Source of the DNA: Paramarasmius palmivorus
Lineage: Eukaryota; Basidiomycota; Agaricomycetes; Agaricales; Marasmiaceae
Direction: 5' to 3'
Assembly: GCA_037176845.1 (NCBI GenBank)
Contig: JAYKXP010000044.1
Location: forward strand, 186,001 to 250,000
Length of the DNA: 64,000 bases
Both the position numbers and the translations under genes were made by a program. Below are positions 41,878 to 52,869 of this stretch, in pieces; within the stretch, counting starts at the first letter, position 1; the number at the start of each line of letters is the position of its first letter. The notes beneath the pieces are model-generated. The model saw only the letters and a list, made by a program, of their open reading frames with translations. It did no database searches and was not told where the DNA came from.

Positions 41878-44312
41878 CTAGTTTGCAGCAGCCATCACCA
41901 CAGGCTTGGTCTTTGACAACTTGGAGATAGTTTCGTCGTCGAGGTCCAGGTGAGCCTTGACGAGATCAGGCGGCGTCAATGCCAACCACTACGAGCAAGT
42001 CAGTCCATCAGTGACAACTGATATTGCATAAAGTACAAACCTGGTTCAAACTGATATCCTGGAAGCGGTCTAGGTCGCGGAGCAGGTCAGCTGCAATGTA
42101 TATTCACGATGAACGGCAAGGCTTCTTACCAGTCTTGAAAATCTCAAGGAATTTCAACGTGGTGTTGCCGATGTTTTCAACGTAATGACCTGCAAGTACG
42201 TCAGAATCAGAATTCAGGGTAAGAGCGATAGAGCGGACTTCACATACCCATTGCGGCGGGAACGTATCCTTAGGGGTCTTCAGGTTAGCGTGCCGGTATG
42301 CAACATGATTTCAACATTATTTCTCACCAATATCACCGGCCTGAAATAGGACGTCAGCATATGGACACAGCATCGGGAGTCAAAAGAGCCATACCTGGTA
42401 GTTGAATGTTCTTGCGTTGCCTTGTGATGCGAAGATAGTCACACGTCCTTCACCCTCGCTGGAAATGTTATGAGGTTGGATTCAATCAGCGAATTGGATA
42501 TAGGAGATACGAACAGGAAGAAGCTCCACTCGTCCATAGTTGGGTGCCACTGAGTCAAATGTTTCATTAATCATACTCAAGACAATGAAGACCGTTTACG
42601 CACATGGAGTTCTCTGAGGAACGAAAGCTTGTTAGAATTGAGTTGAGGATCCAGGAACTACGTACTCACCGGATAGCACCAGGGTTGACGGTTACCTCAG
42701 CAGCAGCGATTGTCTTAGATACCTTGAACGTTGTGGAGTCCACAATTTTGACGGTACCACCAGAGACGTTTGTGGCATTGACCTGTGAGAGGGCGAAAGA
42801 ATACGGGTCCGGAACAGTTCCCTGAGGGCTCTGAGGAGCAGAAGCGTCATCCTGTGGTAGAGCTTCCCACCCTGTCAGCGAATCATTGTCTAAACTTGGA
42901 ATGGCATTCTTACTAGCGCTCTTGAAGATGTAAAGCTCTTCGGCAGGGATATGGGCAAATGCGTCGTTGGTAACTCCGAAGTTCTTTTGGATGACTATAC
43001 ACAAACGTCAGTAATATGAAGAATGAAGCGGTGGCGTCTCCGTTACCTTCATACGGAACATGTTCGAGCCAGTCAGTAAGCTGTTTGGCTCGATAAGCAC
43101 ATCATACCATTTACTGTTAACGAGACACTCACCAAGAACGTAGAGTCTTCGCTGAAGTCGCCATCATCGAATACCTGTTATGAGCTTTTTAGTCGGCTCA
43201 AAGGGTAAGAAAATGTCGTAAATTACCAGAACGAATTCCGATCCCTCAGGGTCATCATCCGTTGCCTGTAGAGAATGGGGTATACCTGCGGGAAAGTACC
43301 ACAAATCACCAGGTTTCTGAATCATGCTTTAAGCCAAAAGCACGAAAAATGAAAAGCATTGAACGTACGACGGTTGCAATATAGTTACGGCCTTCGGCAT
43401 CAACAGCCGTGATTTGGGTTGAGCCCTACAGTAACATTAGTGATTGAACATTCTGCAGCACTGTAGATATCGTACCTTCAGGACGTAGGCCCACTGAACA
43501 GGGAAGCAGATCAGTATTTAGCTAATGACACAGCATTGTGTACTACCTCTGCAGTCTTGTGCCAATGCAATTCACTAGACGAGGGTTTGTATTAGACTCA
43601 AGGATAAGAGATCATGTAACTGTAGTAAGCTTACCGAACTGCACCGGGTTCCAGCCTCATGTTGACGCTAGCCATTTCTGTTGCAAAAATTCAGCCTGTT
43701 GAAAATACCGAACAGGCGTGTAGTATTACCAGTTGCAATAGGCATGACACCGACTGCATAATTATGATCAGTAAGGGACGAATTCATAAATATGACTGTC
43801 AACTAACTGTTCTCCTGACGAGCCCAACCTCCGTTCTCGAGACGATTGTGGCTAAGACTGAATGGCCATTTGGCATTCTTACTGCTGTGGCGTCAGCCAG
43901 TTCAAATCGATTCAGGAACGACATGAACATACACGCTACCGTGATCCGTCGAAGGACCAGCTAGGAAGTCGGGATTCTGTATGTCGATGGCCTTGTTGTC
44001 GGGACCCATGAGGGGTGCACCGAGATTGCCACGGACTGGTTGCAAGACCGAATCGCCAGGGGACGCGCCGATTCCCCACATAGGCGCGTTAGGTTCCGTG
44101 GAGATATAGTCGCGAGTAGCTGTCGACGGAGCGGCGCTGCTAACGGGGGAGGCGACAGCACTCGACACTACAGTCGTCGGTGCTTCAGAAGCTGGAGACG
44201 ACAAGACAGTGGATGCAGCGGCGGAGGAAACTGGGGCTGACGAGGCTGCTGGTGCGGACGCCGCAAACCTGCCAAATGCCAGAGTTAGGAGGACGAGAGA
44301 AACGCTGATCAT
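41878..44312 (-). CDS. Oxalate decarboxylase, secreted bicupin
   Basis: A Mn-dependent bicupin that converts oxalate to formate and CO2. The ATG at 44312 begins a signal peptide (MISVSLVLLTLAFGRFAASA), followed by an unusual ~50-residue Ala/Ser/Pro/Val-rich segment before RDYISTEPNAPMWG. The first cupin has the metal motif ELHWHKTAEWAYVL (His, His, Glu), with the later His in FPAGIPHSLQ. The lid-like FSEDSTFLLTDWL follows. The second cupin has ELHWHPTMDEWSFFL, the QAGDIGYVPAAMGHYVENIGN block and the family ending QWLALTPPDLVKAHL. Stop TAG at 41878-41880. About sixteen introns are present and the joins tested keep frame. White- and brown-rot and litter fungi use this enzyme to control self-made oxalate and pH; that role here is inferred. 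Confidence 0.92.
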
Positions 44313-44369
44313 CTTGTAGTGCAGTGGAAACCTGGTGAGGACCCTAACGAAAGCTTTGTGGGGTAGGCG

Positions 44370-44377
44370 TATTTATA
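44370..44377 (-). promoter_or_regulatory. TATA box of the oxalate decarboxylase gene
   Basis: Tataaata on the minus strand lies 58 nt upstream of the start codon at 44312, a good TATA position for a strongly transcribed secreted-enzyme gene. Confidence 0.45.
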
Positions 44378-44971
44378 CAGAAGAGAGTTTGACTTACTGT
44401 AAATCTGAGAGTACAAGTGGATGTCACGTTCCGTGCACCAGTTTGCAAACGAGAACGAAACCGGTTTGCCGTTCGGGTGTATTCTGATTGAACGGTTCGA
44501 ATCCGCTTGCCTGCCGATGCCCAAGGAGATTCTTCATCAAAGGGACGGTCAATCTATAGAATGACTGCGATCGGAGCGAAGCATAATCGGCAGCATCTGC
44601 TGATTAGCATAACAAAATTATGAGATATCATAATAAGGGCATACAGTGATGTAAGTTAAAAATATCAAGGTTCTTCTCCACCTTACCGCGCGAATTCGTT
44701 GTTGCAATGGTGATCCATGCGACGTGGTATGCTTGCCGTTGCGAAATTCCATAAGGTGTGCAAACGATTAGACAATCTCATACTGCGACGAAAGATTAGG
44801 CTACATTTCCGACCTGCTGAAACAACGTCAGCAATTTTGTGCAAGCAAGCACTAGACACACGCACTACTACCGAGCTCCCTACCCCACGTTTGTGTGTGC
44901 CTTTCCAGGAGGTCACAGTAGCAAGCCAATTTCAACATGGGGGCGCCACCAGCTTGGCGATGTTTTTGGGG
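44378..44971. other. Intergenic spacer
   Basis: It lies between the oxalate decarboxylase promoter and the 3' end of the HIT gene. No gene is recognised; the plus-strand frame starting at 44717 overlaps the HIT gene and has no motif. Confidence 0.4.
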
Positions 44972-45734
44972 CTAGGAGGGAAGAACCCCAATACTCTGAT
45001 TGTTTTCCAATATTCGAATGGCTTGTTCAACGGTCACGAACCAAGTGAATCCTTTGAATTGAGATTTGCTACCTGATACGACTGGATATTTTGCTCGCCG
45101 AAAAAGACTCTTGTACGGTAACGCCTGAACATGCATGTGGAGGTGGTTTACGGAGTTAAATGGGGGAATGTGGAAACCCAATCTATTATGTAGCAACAAG
45201 TTAGAGCCGTTGAATGAGTCGAGAGAAGCACGGGGGAACCTTCGCATGTTTGTTGGAATCGATGATTTGTCCAGAAGTTGATGACCGATGGTAGCCATTG
45301 ATCGTACTGAGACGAGAGATGTCAAAGGGTCGATTAGTTCTACAAATGGACGATACTCTTACGAATCTCGGCGTCAGGTTGTCCCAGTTCCTTGACACTC
45401 CCTAGTGATATCATGGTGAATTGGGTTGGCGTGGAAGCCAGCGGCCTTTGAACATACGAATGTGTCTTTTTGGGATTAGCTGAAGGTGCATTATGCATGC
45501 GGGATCGCGATCTTTGAATGCGACATATTCATTGTTCTATTTCGGCGGTGTCAGAAGATACGGTATGAATCTCACTACGTGACATACCTCCCAAACTACC
45601 TGAAATCCATTTTCTGTCGTCACGTCACAAAAGGAACAAGGGTTGGCGGGTTTCAGATTCTCTGGATCCAACGACCTAGCATTGGTCCGAAAAATGTTGA
45701 TGCAGGGGGACAAAAAATGTATCGGAAAGACCAT
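44972..45734 (-). CDS. HIT-domain protein (HINT3-like)
   Basis: Small histidine-triad hydrolase, probably acting on adenosine 5'-phosphoramidates or related nucleotides. Exon 1 starts at the ATG at 45734 (MVFPIHFLSP) and contains the HIT N-terminal block CSFCDVTTENGFQVVWE, ending at 45588 (gtatgt donor). Exon 2 gives EYVAFKDRDPACIMHLQLIPKRHI. A short exon GSVKELGQPDAEI follows, then ATIGHQLLDKSSIP, and finally LGFHIPPFNSVNHLHMHVQALP with the His-x-His-x-His triad. The order C-x2-C ... KDRDPA ... HLHMHV is that of the aprataxin/HINT3 group; no FHA or zinc-finger domain is seen, so HINT3-like fits better than aprataxin. Its ATG lies only 20 nt beyond the stop codon of the upstream small membrane protein gene on the same strand. 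Confidence 0.8.
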
Positions 45735-45754
45735 GGTGCGAGCCGGGACGTCTC

Positions 45755-46044
45755 CTAAGCAGACTTCCAAAATCGAGTGGGGTGTTGCCCTTCGTGTGTG
45801 GTAATGATAACACAGATCCCAATGATGAAGGGAACCGTCGCTCTGAGTCCTGCTGCCTGTGATATAGCGTTTATTGCAACGAACAAGATAAAGCTGAGCT
45901 AGACTTTCAAAGTACTGACCAGAACCCTAGACTTACACGAAAGCGAAATAACTTGTCGACGAAGAATAAGATCAAGGCAGGTTTAACCTTGTGCACAATG
46001 GCAGCGTTGTTGAGCTGGGAGCGCTGGAGCCCTGGCAGAGCCAT
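45755..46044 (-). CDS. 70-residue membrane protein
   Basis: Exon 1 starts at the ATG at 46044 (MALPGLQRSQLNNAAIVHK), continues VKPALILFFVDKLFRFR and meets a gtaagt donor. After a short intron ending in a cacag acceptor, exon 2 reads AAGLRATVPFIIGICVIITTHEGQ and ends WKSA and TAG (45755-45757). Phase is kept across the join. There are one or two short hydrophobic segments and many basic residues, as in small mitochondrial or ER membrane subunits. I do not recognise the family. It is transcribed divergently from Ubp8 (start 46280), with 235 bp between them, and sits 20 nt ahead of the HIT gene. Confidence 0.6.
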
Positions 46045-46279
46045 TGTTTAATCAGACATGACGTCCAGTCTAAGGCCACGTGACATCATTTCAGTGATGT
46101 GAATCTATCAATCTATCTGGCCAGCTCTCGTCTTCAACCAACACCTTCTCTCCTGCAAAGTCCAGGCTGTCGATAACCACGTCCACCTCGGCCTCGGGAA
46201 CGTCTTACTAACTTTTAGGTATCAAGACAGACACTTACTGCAGAAATCGCCGCTGGGCTTCATCATTTTCAAATACCTG

Positions 46280-48536
46280 ATGTCGGCAGCTGAATCGGAA
46301 GACTCCTTCGAACAGTGTTCTCATATAACAAGTGTAATTTCTCAAGACAGTCCGCTGCTACAGAAGTATATCACCGCTGTGAAATGGGGGGTACATCGCT
46401 ATCAAATTGGGAAGAATCTGTCCAAGCGGAGAAAAGTTGTACCCTCCTCGCTGCAATTCAAACGCGCGTTGACTTTGTCCCTTGAAATGGTTGTAGATCT
46501 CTGTTATCGCTTGTGGCGCTTGTGAAATGGCGCTTGACAGGCCTTATTTCTGCTTGCATTGCTCGTACGCTGGCTGTTGGGCAAGTGGTCACATCGCAGA
46601 GCACCTCAAGAATAACAACCATACTTTCTGTACGTATCCTCTAGCGCTTTGACCTGTCCACTCGCATCCACATAGTCTCATTCTTATACTTTCTCAGGCG
46701 TCGACGCCAAGTCTGGAGCCATTTTTTGCGCTATATGTGATGATATAAGCTATCATGCCACACTCGACAGAATGTACTTGGCATCTGTGGTGTCTGTGGA
46801 AGAGAAGCAGACCCGATTTCAAGGTATTAACCGTTTGTTTGCCTTTTCTCGGGAGTTAATGACCTATTCTGTAGCATCTAACAAGCCAAGAGAACCGTTC
46901 AAAGCTTGGGTTCCTTCGGAGGAGGAGCGATCTGCTCTCGATGGGGGCGTGATACCTTGTCAAGGTGTGATTGGCGTTTGATGACCGTTGTATCGCGTGC
47001 TTATAAGTATTGAAGGCCGTAAAGGACTATTGAACTTGGGACAAACCTGTTTCATGAATGCAGTTTTGCAATGTTTCATACACAATCCTTTGTTGAGGAA
47101 CTATTTCCTTGCGGACAAACATAACCATAAATATTGCAAAATGGAAGAATGCACATCCTGTGAAATGGATAAGCTTTTCAGCGAGGTAAAAATCTACACC
47201 TCAATCCGATGTTGAAGGAGAAATTCCACTAACTGCCACCAGGTCTACTCCGAAGATTCGACACCATACGGTCCTGTGACTTTTCTCACCACTACGTGGC
47301 AGAAATCACCTGAACTCTCCGGCTACGCGCAACAGGATGCTCACGAGTTCTTTTGCTCCACGTTGAATAACATCCACAGCTCTAGCAAGGGCAGAACCGA
47401 GATCTCATGCAATTGTATCATTCACAGCACTTTCGCGGGTTCACTGCAAAGCGACGTCACTTGCGAGCGCTGTGGAACTGTTACCACAACCGTCGATCCA
47501 ATTTTTGATATCAGCTTGGAGTTGAAAGAAAAAAGCGGTGATTCGACATCCGGTGAGAATACTCTGGGGGCATGTCTGCGGAGGTAAGTCCCCACCGTCA
47601 AAGTCGATAGAGATCTGGTTACTCATGGTCACTAGGTACACTCAACCTGAGAAACTCGGCAATAAGGAATACAGCTGCGATAAATGTCGTAAAGCCACCC
47701 ATGTGAGCTTCCCAATTCAATGTGACCCTTCTCATTGATCGATGTGCTAAAAATAACAAGGACGCTAGCAAGCGTTTGAGCATCCGCAAATTGCCACCGG
47801 TTCTGAGCTTCCAGTTCAAGGTAATTAAGTGTCAGTGCTATCATCGTTGAGATAAACTGACTCGACGCTTCATCTCTACAGCGGTTCGAGCACAAAACTT
47901 CGGAGAAGTCATCCACAGCCGCTCGAAAGTTAGACTCCGTGATACGATTCCCGGCGTCACTCAATATGATGCCATACACCACGTACACCATACGAGATTC
48001 TGAGAAGGAGAACATTGCGTGAGCTTGCTCCTCTCTTCTGCGGCGCATCATTTTAACCATTGATTGGCCTAGTGCGATGGGCCCTGAGATCATGTATGAG
48101 TACGACCTCTTTGCGGTCATCAACCATGAAGGTCAGATGAACAACGGGCACTACACCACCTATGCTCGGTCTCAGGACGAGGTATGTTATCGTTGACAGC
48201 GGGAACGTAAAATTAATCTGGGATTACTTGACAGTGGTACAAATTTGACGATGATAAGTCAGTGCATATGTTACTTTTGTTGACAAAGACTACATCCACT
48301 CAACGCCGTTGCTATCTAGGATTACGCATGCGACATTGGGTGACTGCCTGAAATCTTCGGCGTATATGTGCTTCTACGTGAAGCGACATCTGGAATATGA
48401 GCCCCACATGACGCCTGCCTACGTGCGCGCCAGGGAAGCAGAGGCGATTAGGGAGAAAGAGATGGAAAAGGAGAAAGAGGCAAAGGAGGCCGCTCGAATG
48501 AAGGAAGTAGAAGATGCGTTGTTGGCGACCGTATGA
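46280..48536 (+). CDS. ubp8: Ubiquitin-specific protease Ubp8 (SAGA deubiquitinase)
   Basis: Homologue of yeast Ubp8 / human USP22, the catalytic subunit of the SAGA deubiquitinating module that removes ubiquitin from histone H2B. The ATG at 46280 starts MSAAESEDSFEQCSHI. After an intron (about 46439-46492) comes the zinc-finger UBP domain: ACGACEMALDRPYFCLHCSYAGCWASGHIAEHLKNNNHTF, then IFCAICDD. The protease domain has the Cys box GLLNLGQTCFMNAVLQC (about 47029-47080), the QQDAHEFF block, a zinc-binding CERCG / CDKC pair, LSFQFKRFEHK, and the His box NHEGQMNNGHYTTYAR with EWYKFDDDKI. It ends with a Glu/Lys-rich helix and TGA at 48534-48536. The catalytic Cys and His are present and the gene looks intact, with about nine introns. 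Confidence 0.9.
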
Positions 48537-49420
48537 GAACTTCGGGATCGACATATTCCGTCCTTATCTCCTCCTGGTATGTCTTGTAAACAATTCACGC
48601 GCGTTGAACGCCCATTGACGCTTCGGTGGAAGGCTTTCTGCATGTAGACTGGCAAAGCAGTTTGGTTCATTCTTGACAGGGTCTCGTTCCATCAGACTAC
48701 GTAGCACAATAGGTCATACCAGTGGGGAAAGGCTCATCTTTCTTCACTCATTCAGTTGTATAACCGGCTAAAGAACCGTCAAACCCTTTTTGGCCGTTGT
48801 AAAACCATAAATGGTCATCTGCAGGATGCGGCACCGGTGAACATTCGGCCTTGCACCCATCGTGCGCTTTACGTTCTGTTAGCGACGGCCACAGCGGCTA
48901 TGCCTCGTTCATCTTCGATCGGCATGCTGACATGGATATGGACGCACGGTGCTGGGAACGAGGTACATACTACGAGCATGCCCCTGAATACTCAGCGTCC
49001 CACTGCATTCGTCCTTGGAAATGTGATCTGGAGCCCCGTAGACGTCGCCACCCTTTCTGCCAGCACTCCACTCTAATTTAGATTACAGCTTGAGCATATT
49101 CAGTTGAAAGATTCCTCCAAAGCAGGGAAGCAGGGTCATAACCAATAATAGTGCTGTAGAGATGGTTTGTCAATGGCGGTGTTATTGCTCACGATGTCGC
49201 GGTGAACTTTTTGCGTGCATCTGCTTCTTCTGGAAAGAGACATGCAAATGTGAATGTCTGATTTAACAACCTGGGGCACCCATTTTCATTTTCGGGCACC
49301 ACCACACTTGACAACTCGTGGGGCACACTCACGGTTCACCTGAAGGCCGGGAGTTCAGAGAGCCCACATAGACAGCGAGAGCCTGAGGGACTAAGAATAA
49401 TGCTGTAGAGACAACTGGCA
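48537..49420. other. Convergent intergenic region
   Basis: It lies between the 3' ends of Ubp8 and Thg1. No convincing coding frame is seen; the plus-strand frame at 48756-49076 has no motif. Confidence 0.4.
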
Positions 49421-51248
49421 TTATTGATCAAGAATCTCTACATGCTGATTCCAGAAATCGTCTCTGATAATGTCGCAATGGATGATTTCTATCTTTGTTT
49501 TCCGGCTCTTCTGTTTCTTCTCAGCCTTAGTCTTCCTCTCTTCCTGAAGCGGCACATCATTGCTTAATATCGTCGCCACAACGGGTGGCTCATCAGGCGA
49601 TGGGACCTGATAAGATGTCATTCAACACATGCGGCTACAATGGGGCTAGTAACCAATAAGAACATACCTCGACTCGGATAACCACGCTTCCTTTCCTAAA
49701 GCGTGCGTCGACATCGTTGTAGTTGATCTGGAACCTAGAATGAAGAATTTCATGTTTGTCTTTTGACAATGTCCCCTAACAAGCGCATGACTATTCATTA
49801 GTAGAAAGGCGTAAACAGAGGTGTACAAGAAACACCGACTCGTAGCGTTGCGTGTGCTTCTGTGGTCGTCTGACCGCCTTGGTTAACAAGAGCCCAGAAA
49901 GCTGTATTGTAGAGGTTATTTATGTGTGCTGAGCGGAGCTTCGAATCAGACAGCAAGAATCAAACAATACGGCGAGATCGAACACTTACTGTCCGTCTGC
50001 CTCCAGGAAAAGTAATCTCGAACCTCATTCGCAGAGGGATACAGCACAATGCGTCCATCAAATGAGGGAGGATACCTCATCGGTACTCCAGGGAAGTACG
50101 TCGCCCAGTAAAAAACATAACAGGAGGTGAAATACGATGTTAGAGTCGAGACGATTTTTGCGTGTCGCCGGTTGTATAGGGAGGTCGATTTTCGAAGCAA
50201 GAAACTGTTCCGTCGACCGGGGAAATAATCAGTATGAAGGTATAGCCAGCGAGACCTGCAAGCCGCATTAACGGATTCCCAAAGCAAGGAGTCTAATTAC
50301 ACACCTAGGGCTGCACACGGGGAAGGATTCGGGCTCCTACATACGTCCCAAGTTCCGCTCCACTCGCATGTCATTCATGGAGAGTCGACGTGTAACGCGA
50401 CAGCCTAATGACCGCAGGTAGGGCATTATGCCAGCTGGCCGGTACCAATTCCGCCCATAATACCTCCAGCTGACTGTGCTCCCGCTCGCCGAGTGACCGA
50501 TATCTCAGGTCTGAGAGTGGCCGACAACCCATGTGGTTCCAGTGCGGTGCAAGGTCGAGATCTCGACCCTAAAGTTACGCGCTCGATGGCTTTATCCGGC
50601 AGGGGAACCGTGACCGGCCCGCGAACTTTTGGGAAGGACATTGTGCAAGCTGTATGTAGCCGCTACAGTGTCCACGAGTAAGCTCGAGCTTGCACCATTG
50701 TGTGAGGTAAATAGTGTTGCTAGCGACCGCGAGATTTGTTCCACTAAAGAGCGACTATGAGTGTTAATTAGAATGCGGCGGCAGTTCCAATTATTTGCTG
50801 ACGCACCTTAGAGTATTTTCAGCTGTCTACTGTCAGCGCAGGTCCGCTAAACACCGCCAGACCGTGGGTATCGGCCACCCACAACGTCGAGAGCGGTAGA
50901 GACCACCGCCGGACACCTCGGATTGAACCCAACGATCCCCGTGTGCAGCCTTACACATACCTGTACTCGTCGGATTCTCCAAACCCAAGAACAATGTCAC
51001 GGTACTCGTTCATGAGTGCCTCAGCAGCACGATCCATCAGTTGCAGGGCTCGTACATCGTTCGGTTTCGTGAATCCATGTTCATCAGAAAATCTGATATA
51101 TCAAGCTTTTAGATCCCAAAGACGAAACATCGGAAACATCTTACCGGTGAAAAGAATGTCCATCGAGACGGAAAACCATATATGTCCCAAGAAGCAATGG
51201 ATCCGGTAGTTCATATTTCTTCACGTATTCGAACTTCGAGCCCGACAT
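49421..51248 (-). CDS. thg1: tRNA(His) guanylyltransferase Thg1
   Basis: Adds the extra 5' G (G-1) to tRNA-His, an essential identity element for histidyl-tRNA synthetase. The ATG at 51248 starts MSGSKFEYVKKYELPD, followed by VFRLDGHSFHR (first metal-binding Asp), FSDEHGFTKPNDVRALQLMD and GFGESDEYS (catalytic Asp-Glu). The last motif is split by a 756-nt intron (50205-50960) before FLLRKSTSLYNRRHAKIVS. Next are PPSFDGRIVLYPSANEVRDYFSWRQ, AFWALVNQGGQTTTEAHATL, INYNDVDARFRKGSVVIRVE and the terminal IIHCDIIRDDFWNQHVEIL, with stop at 49421-49423. All Thg1 blocks are present in order, so it looks functional. The long intron holds a 648-bp MITE; the other introns are about 50-60 nt. Confidence 0.9.
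50306..50953. mobile_element. MITE (hAT-like) inside the Thg1 intron
   Basis: A 648-bp element has inverted repeats tagggctgcacacgggg at the left and the complement of taaggctgcacacgggg at the right, 16 of 17 matching. The flanking 8-mers are tacacacc (50298-50305) and cacatacc (50954-50961), which match at six of eight, an aged target duplication. The TIR is nearly that of the element in locus B (taaggttgcacacgggt). It has no coding capacity. The right flank contains the intron's 5' splice site (gtatgt from 50960 on the minus strand), only 7 nt from the element. Confidence 0.78.
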
Positions 51249-51489
51249 GAAGCCTAAAGACCAGTCGACGGATCGAAGAAAAAGGTGACGAGGACCTGAG
51301 AGGTGAAAGATAAGATGACAGTTGCCTTTTCAGGGTTGTGACCTACCTCGAGTCACTGTTGGAGCGTGGCAGCAGCCTGGATCTGGCTTTCTCAACTACC
51401 ACGACGATCTACTCTACTTCTTTCGGACAGCGCCATTCAAGTCCATCTCTCTCTATTTACACATTCTCAACGACTGACATTGCCACACA

Positions 51490-52247
51490 ATGAGCTCTGC
51501 GACCCCGTATAGAGATTACTTTCGTTGCCGTACAATCGGCCGAGCAGCATCTCCCCCCACATGGGCATGCTATGAACAGATTCCATACGACGACGAGTAC
51601 AGCGACAGCTGTTCGGACTCTTGCTCCGAAGACGATGAAGACTATGGGGGATGCGCCGTAGCGGACGAAGGCGACAGTGACTCGGGTGATGAACACGTTA
51701 CATCCATGAGGGACAGGGCAGTGGACAATGCCGGCGACGACATCGATATGGATATGGATCATGAAGTCGATGAAGCTGCTGCAAAGAAACCTTCAGAGCC
51801 TGCGATAGATGTAAAAGGGAAGCAAAAGGCTATCGAGCCTGAGCCTGAGCCCGAGCTCACCAATAGGCATTCCCGAAGGAGACAAAGACGCATTGTGCGC
51901 CCTCTTCGACCGATTCTGACTATTCAGCGAAGTCAAGGATTTGTATGGAATCAGGTGCGTATATACACAAACTATACTTTGACATCGCACTGACATACTT
52001 TTTCTGGTATTTCAGGATCTCTTCATCCCCCCATACATCAAAGACAGATGTTCGTCCAGAGCTTCAAGAACGAGACTGAACTTATACTGACACCTAATTC
52101 TTTACAGATGTCGCATCATCCCCACCAAATTCATCGGGATTTGTGTCTACCTCTGTATCGTCCACCAATTCCGCACTTACCGATTATGAGGTCGACGTTG
52201 TCGAAATTCGTGTTACAGAAGGAGATTTGGACCATATCATTCCCTAA
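51490..52247 (+). CDS. Acidic low-complexity protein, unknown
   Basis: Exon 1 starts at the ATG at 51490 (MSSATPYRDYFRCRTIGRAA) and ends before a gtgcgt donor at about 51955 (GFVWNQ). A short exon reads DLFIPPYIKD and stops at a gttcgt donor; exon 3 starts at 52108 and ends TEGDLDHIIP, TAA 52245-52247. Composition is acidic and Cys/Ser-rich early (YSDSCSDSCSEDDEDYG), then Asp/Met (DDIDMDMDHE), a Glu-Pro run and a basic patch (RHSRRRQRRIVRP) that could be a nuclear signal. I recognise no domain. It is divergent from Thg1, with 241 bp between the start codons. The middle-exon donor is non-standard, so that junction is less sure. Confidence 0.55.
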
Positions 52248-52869
52248 TAGAGTGGACATTCGTCGGGTAGCTGAGGAGTAGATTTCCCTCCCCAAGACGC
52301 TGTCACTTTGATAATTACATACCATTTATCCACCTTATTTTTCCGTTTGTTCTCATACATACCGCTTTCCCTGTTCTTAATAACCTGTATTGTAATCAAC
52401 AATGTCCCCCAACTCAGATCTCGTCCTCTTGAGTAGTATAAAGTACAGAGACTCGAAGCCCAAAGTAATACTTACCTCCCATACTTACTGTCTTGCCAAC
52501 GCGTCGCGAACTATACCAGCATAGGGGATCTTCGTTTCAACGATCGACCATATCGCACTTTCACCCTACTACCAGTGTTCGCCCTGGGCACTGCAGGTAC
52601 AGCGTCGAAAAACTGGCGCTCCATGCATTGCATACTTTAAACGCTGGGCGCTAATTGCGTGCGAGAACTTCGTCTATCCGCGAGAACTTGAAAGTCGCAC
52701 TGTCACCCGCAGGGATATCCAACCTTATAACTAGGCCCGAGCCTGGAAGATTTTGCGGCGAAAAAAATGCAACAACGACATTTCACTGGGGCAACCCACT
52801 TCTCGGCAGGGTGAAATTTTATCTTTCAGTATCTTCACTTGGCTTACCGTTGTTCACCTTTACAGGGCG
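52248..52869. other. Intergenic spacer
   Basis: It lies between the acidic-protein gene and locus D. Plus-strand open frames read into locus D from upstream but have no conserved content before the ATG at 52870. Confidence 0.35.

Noticed and set aside
50493..50681. 62-codon frame inside the Thg1 intron
   Set aside because: It lies within the MITE, has no motif and is expected by chance in GC-rich DNA.
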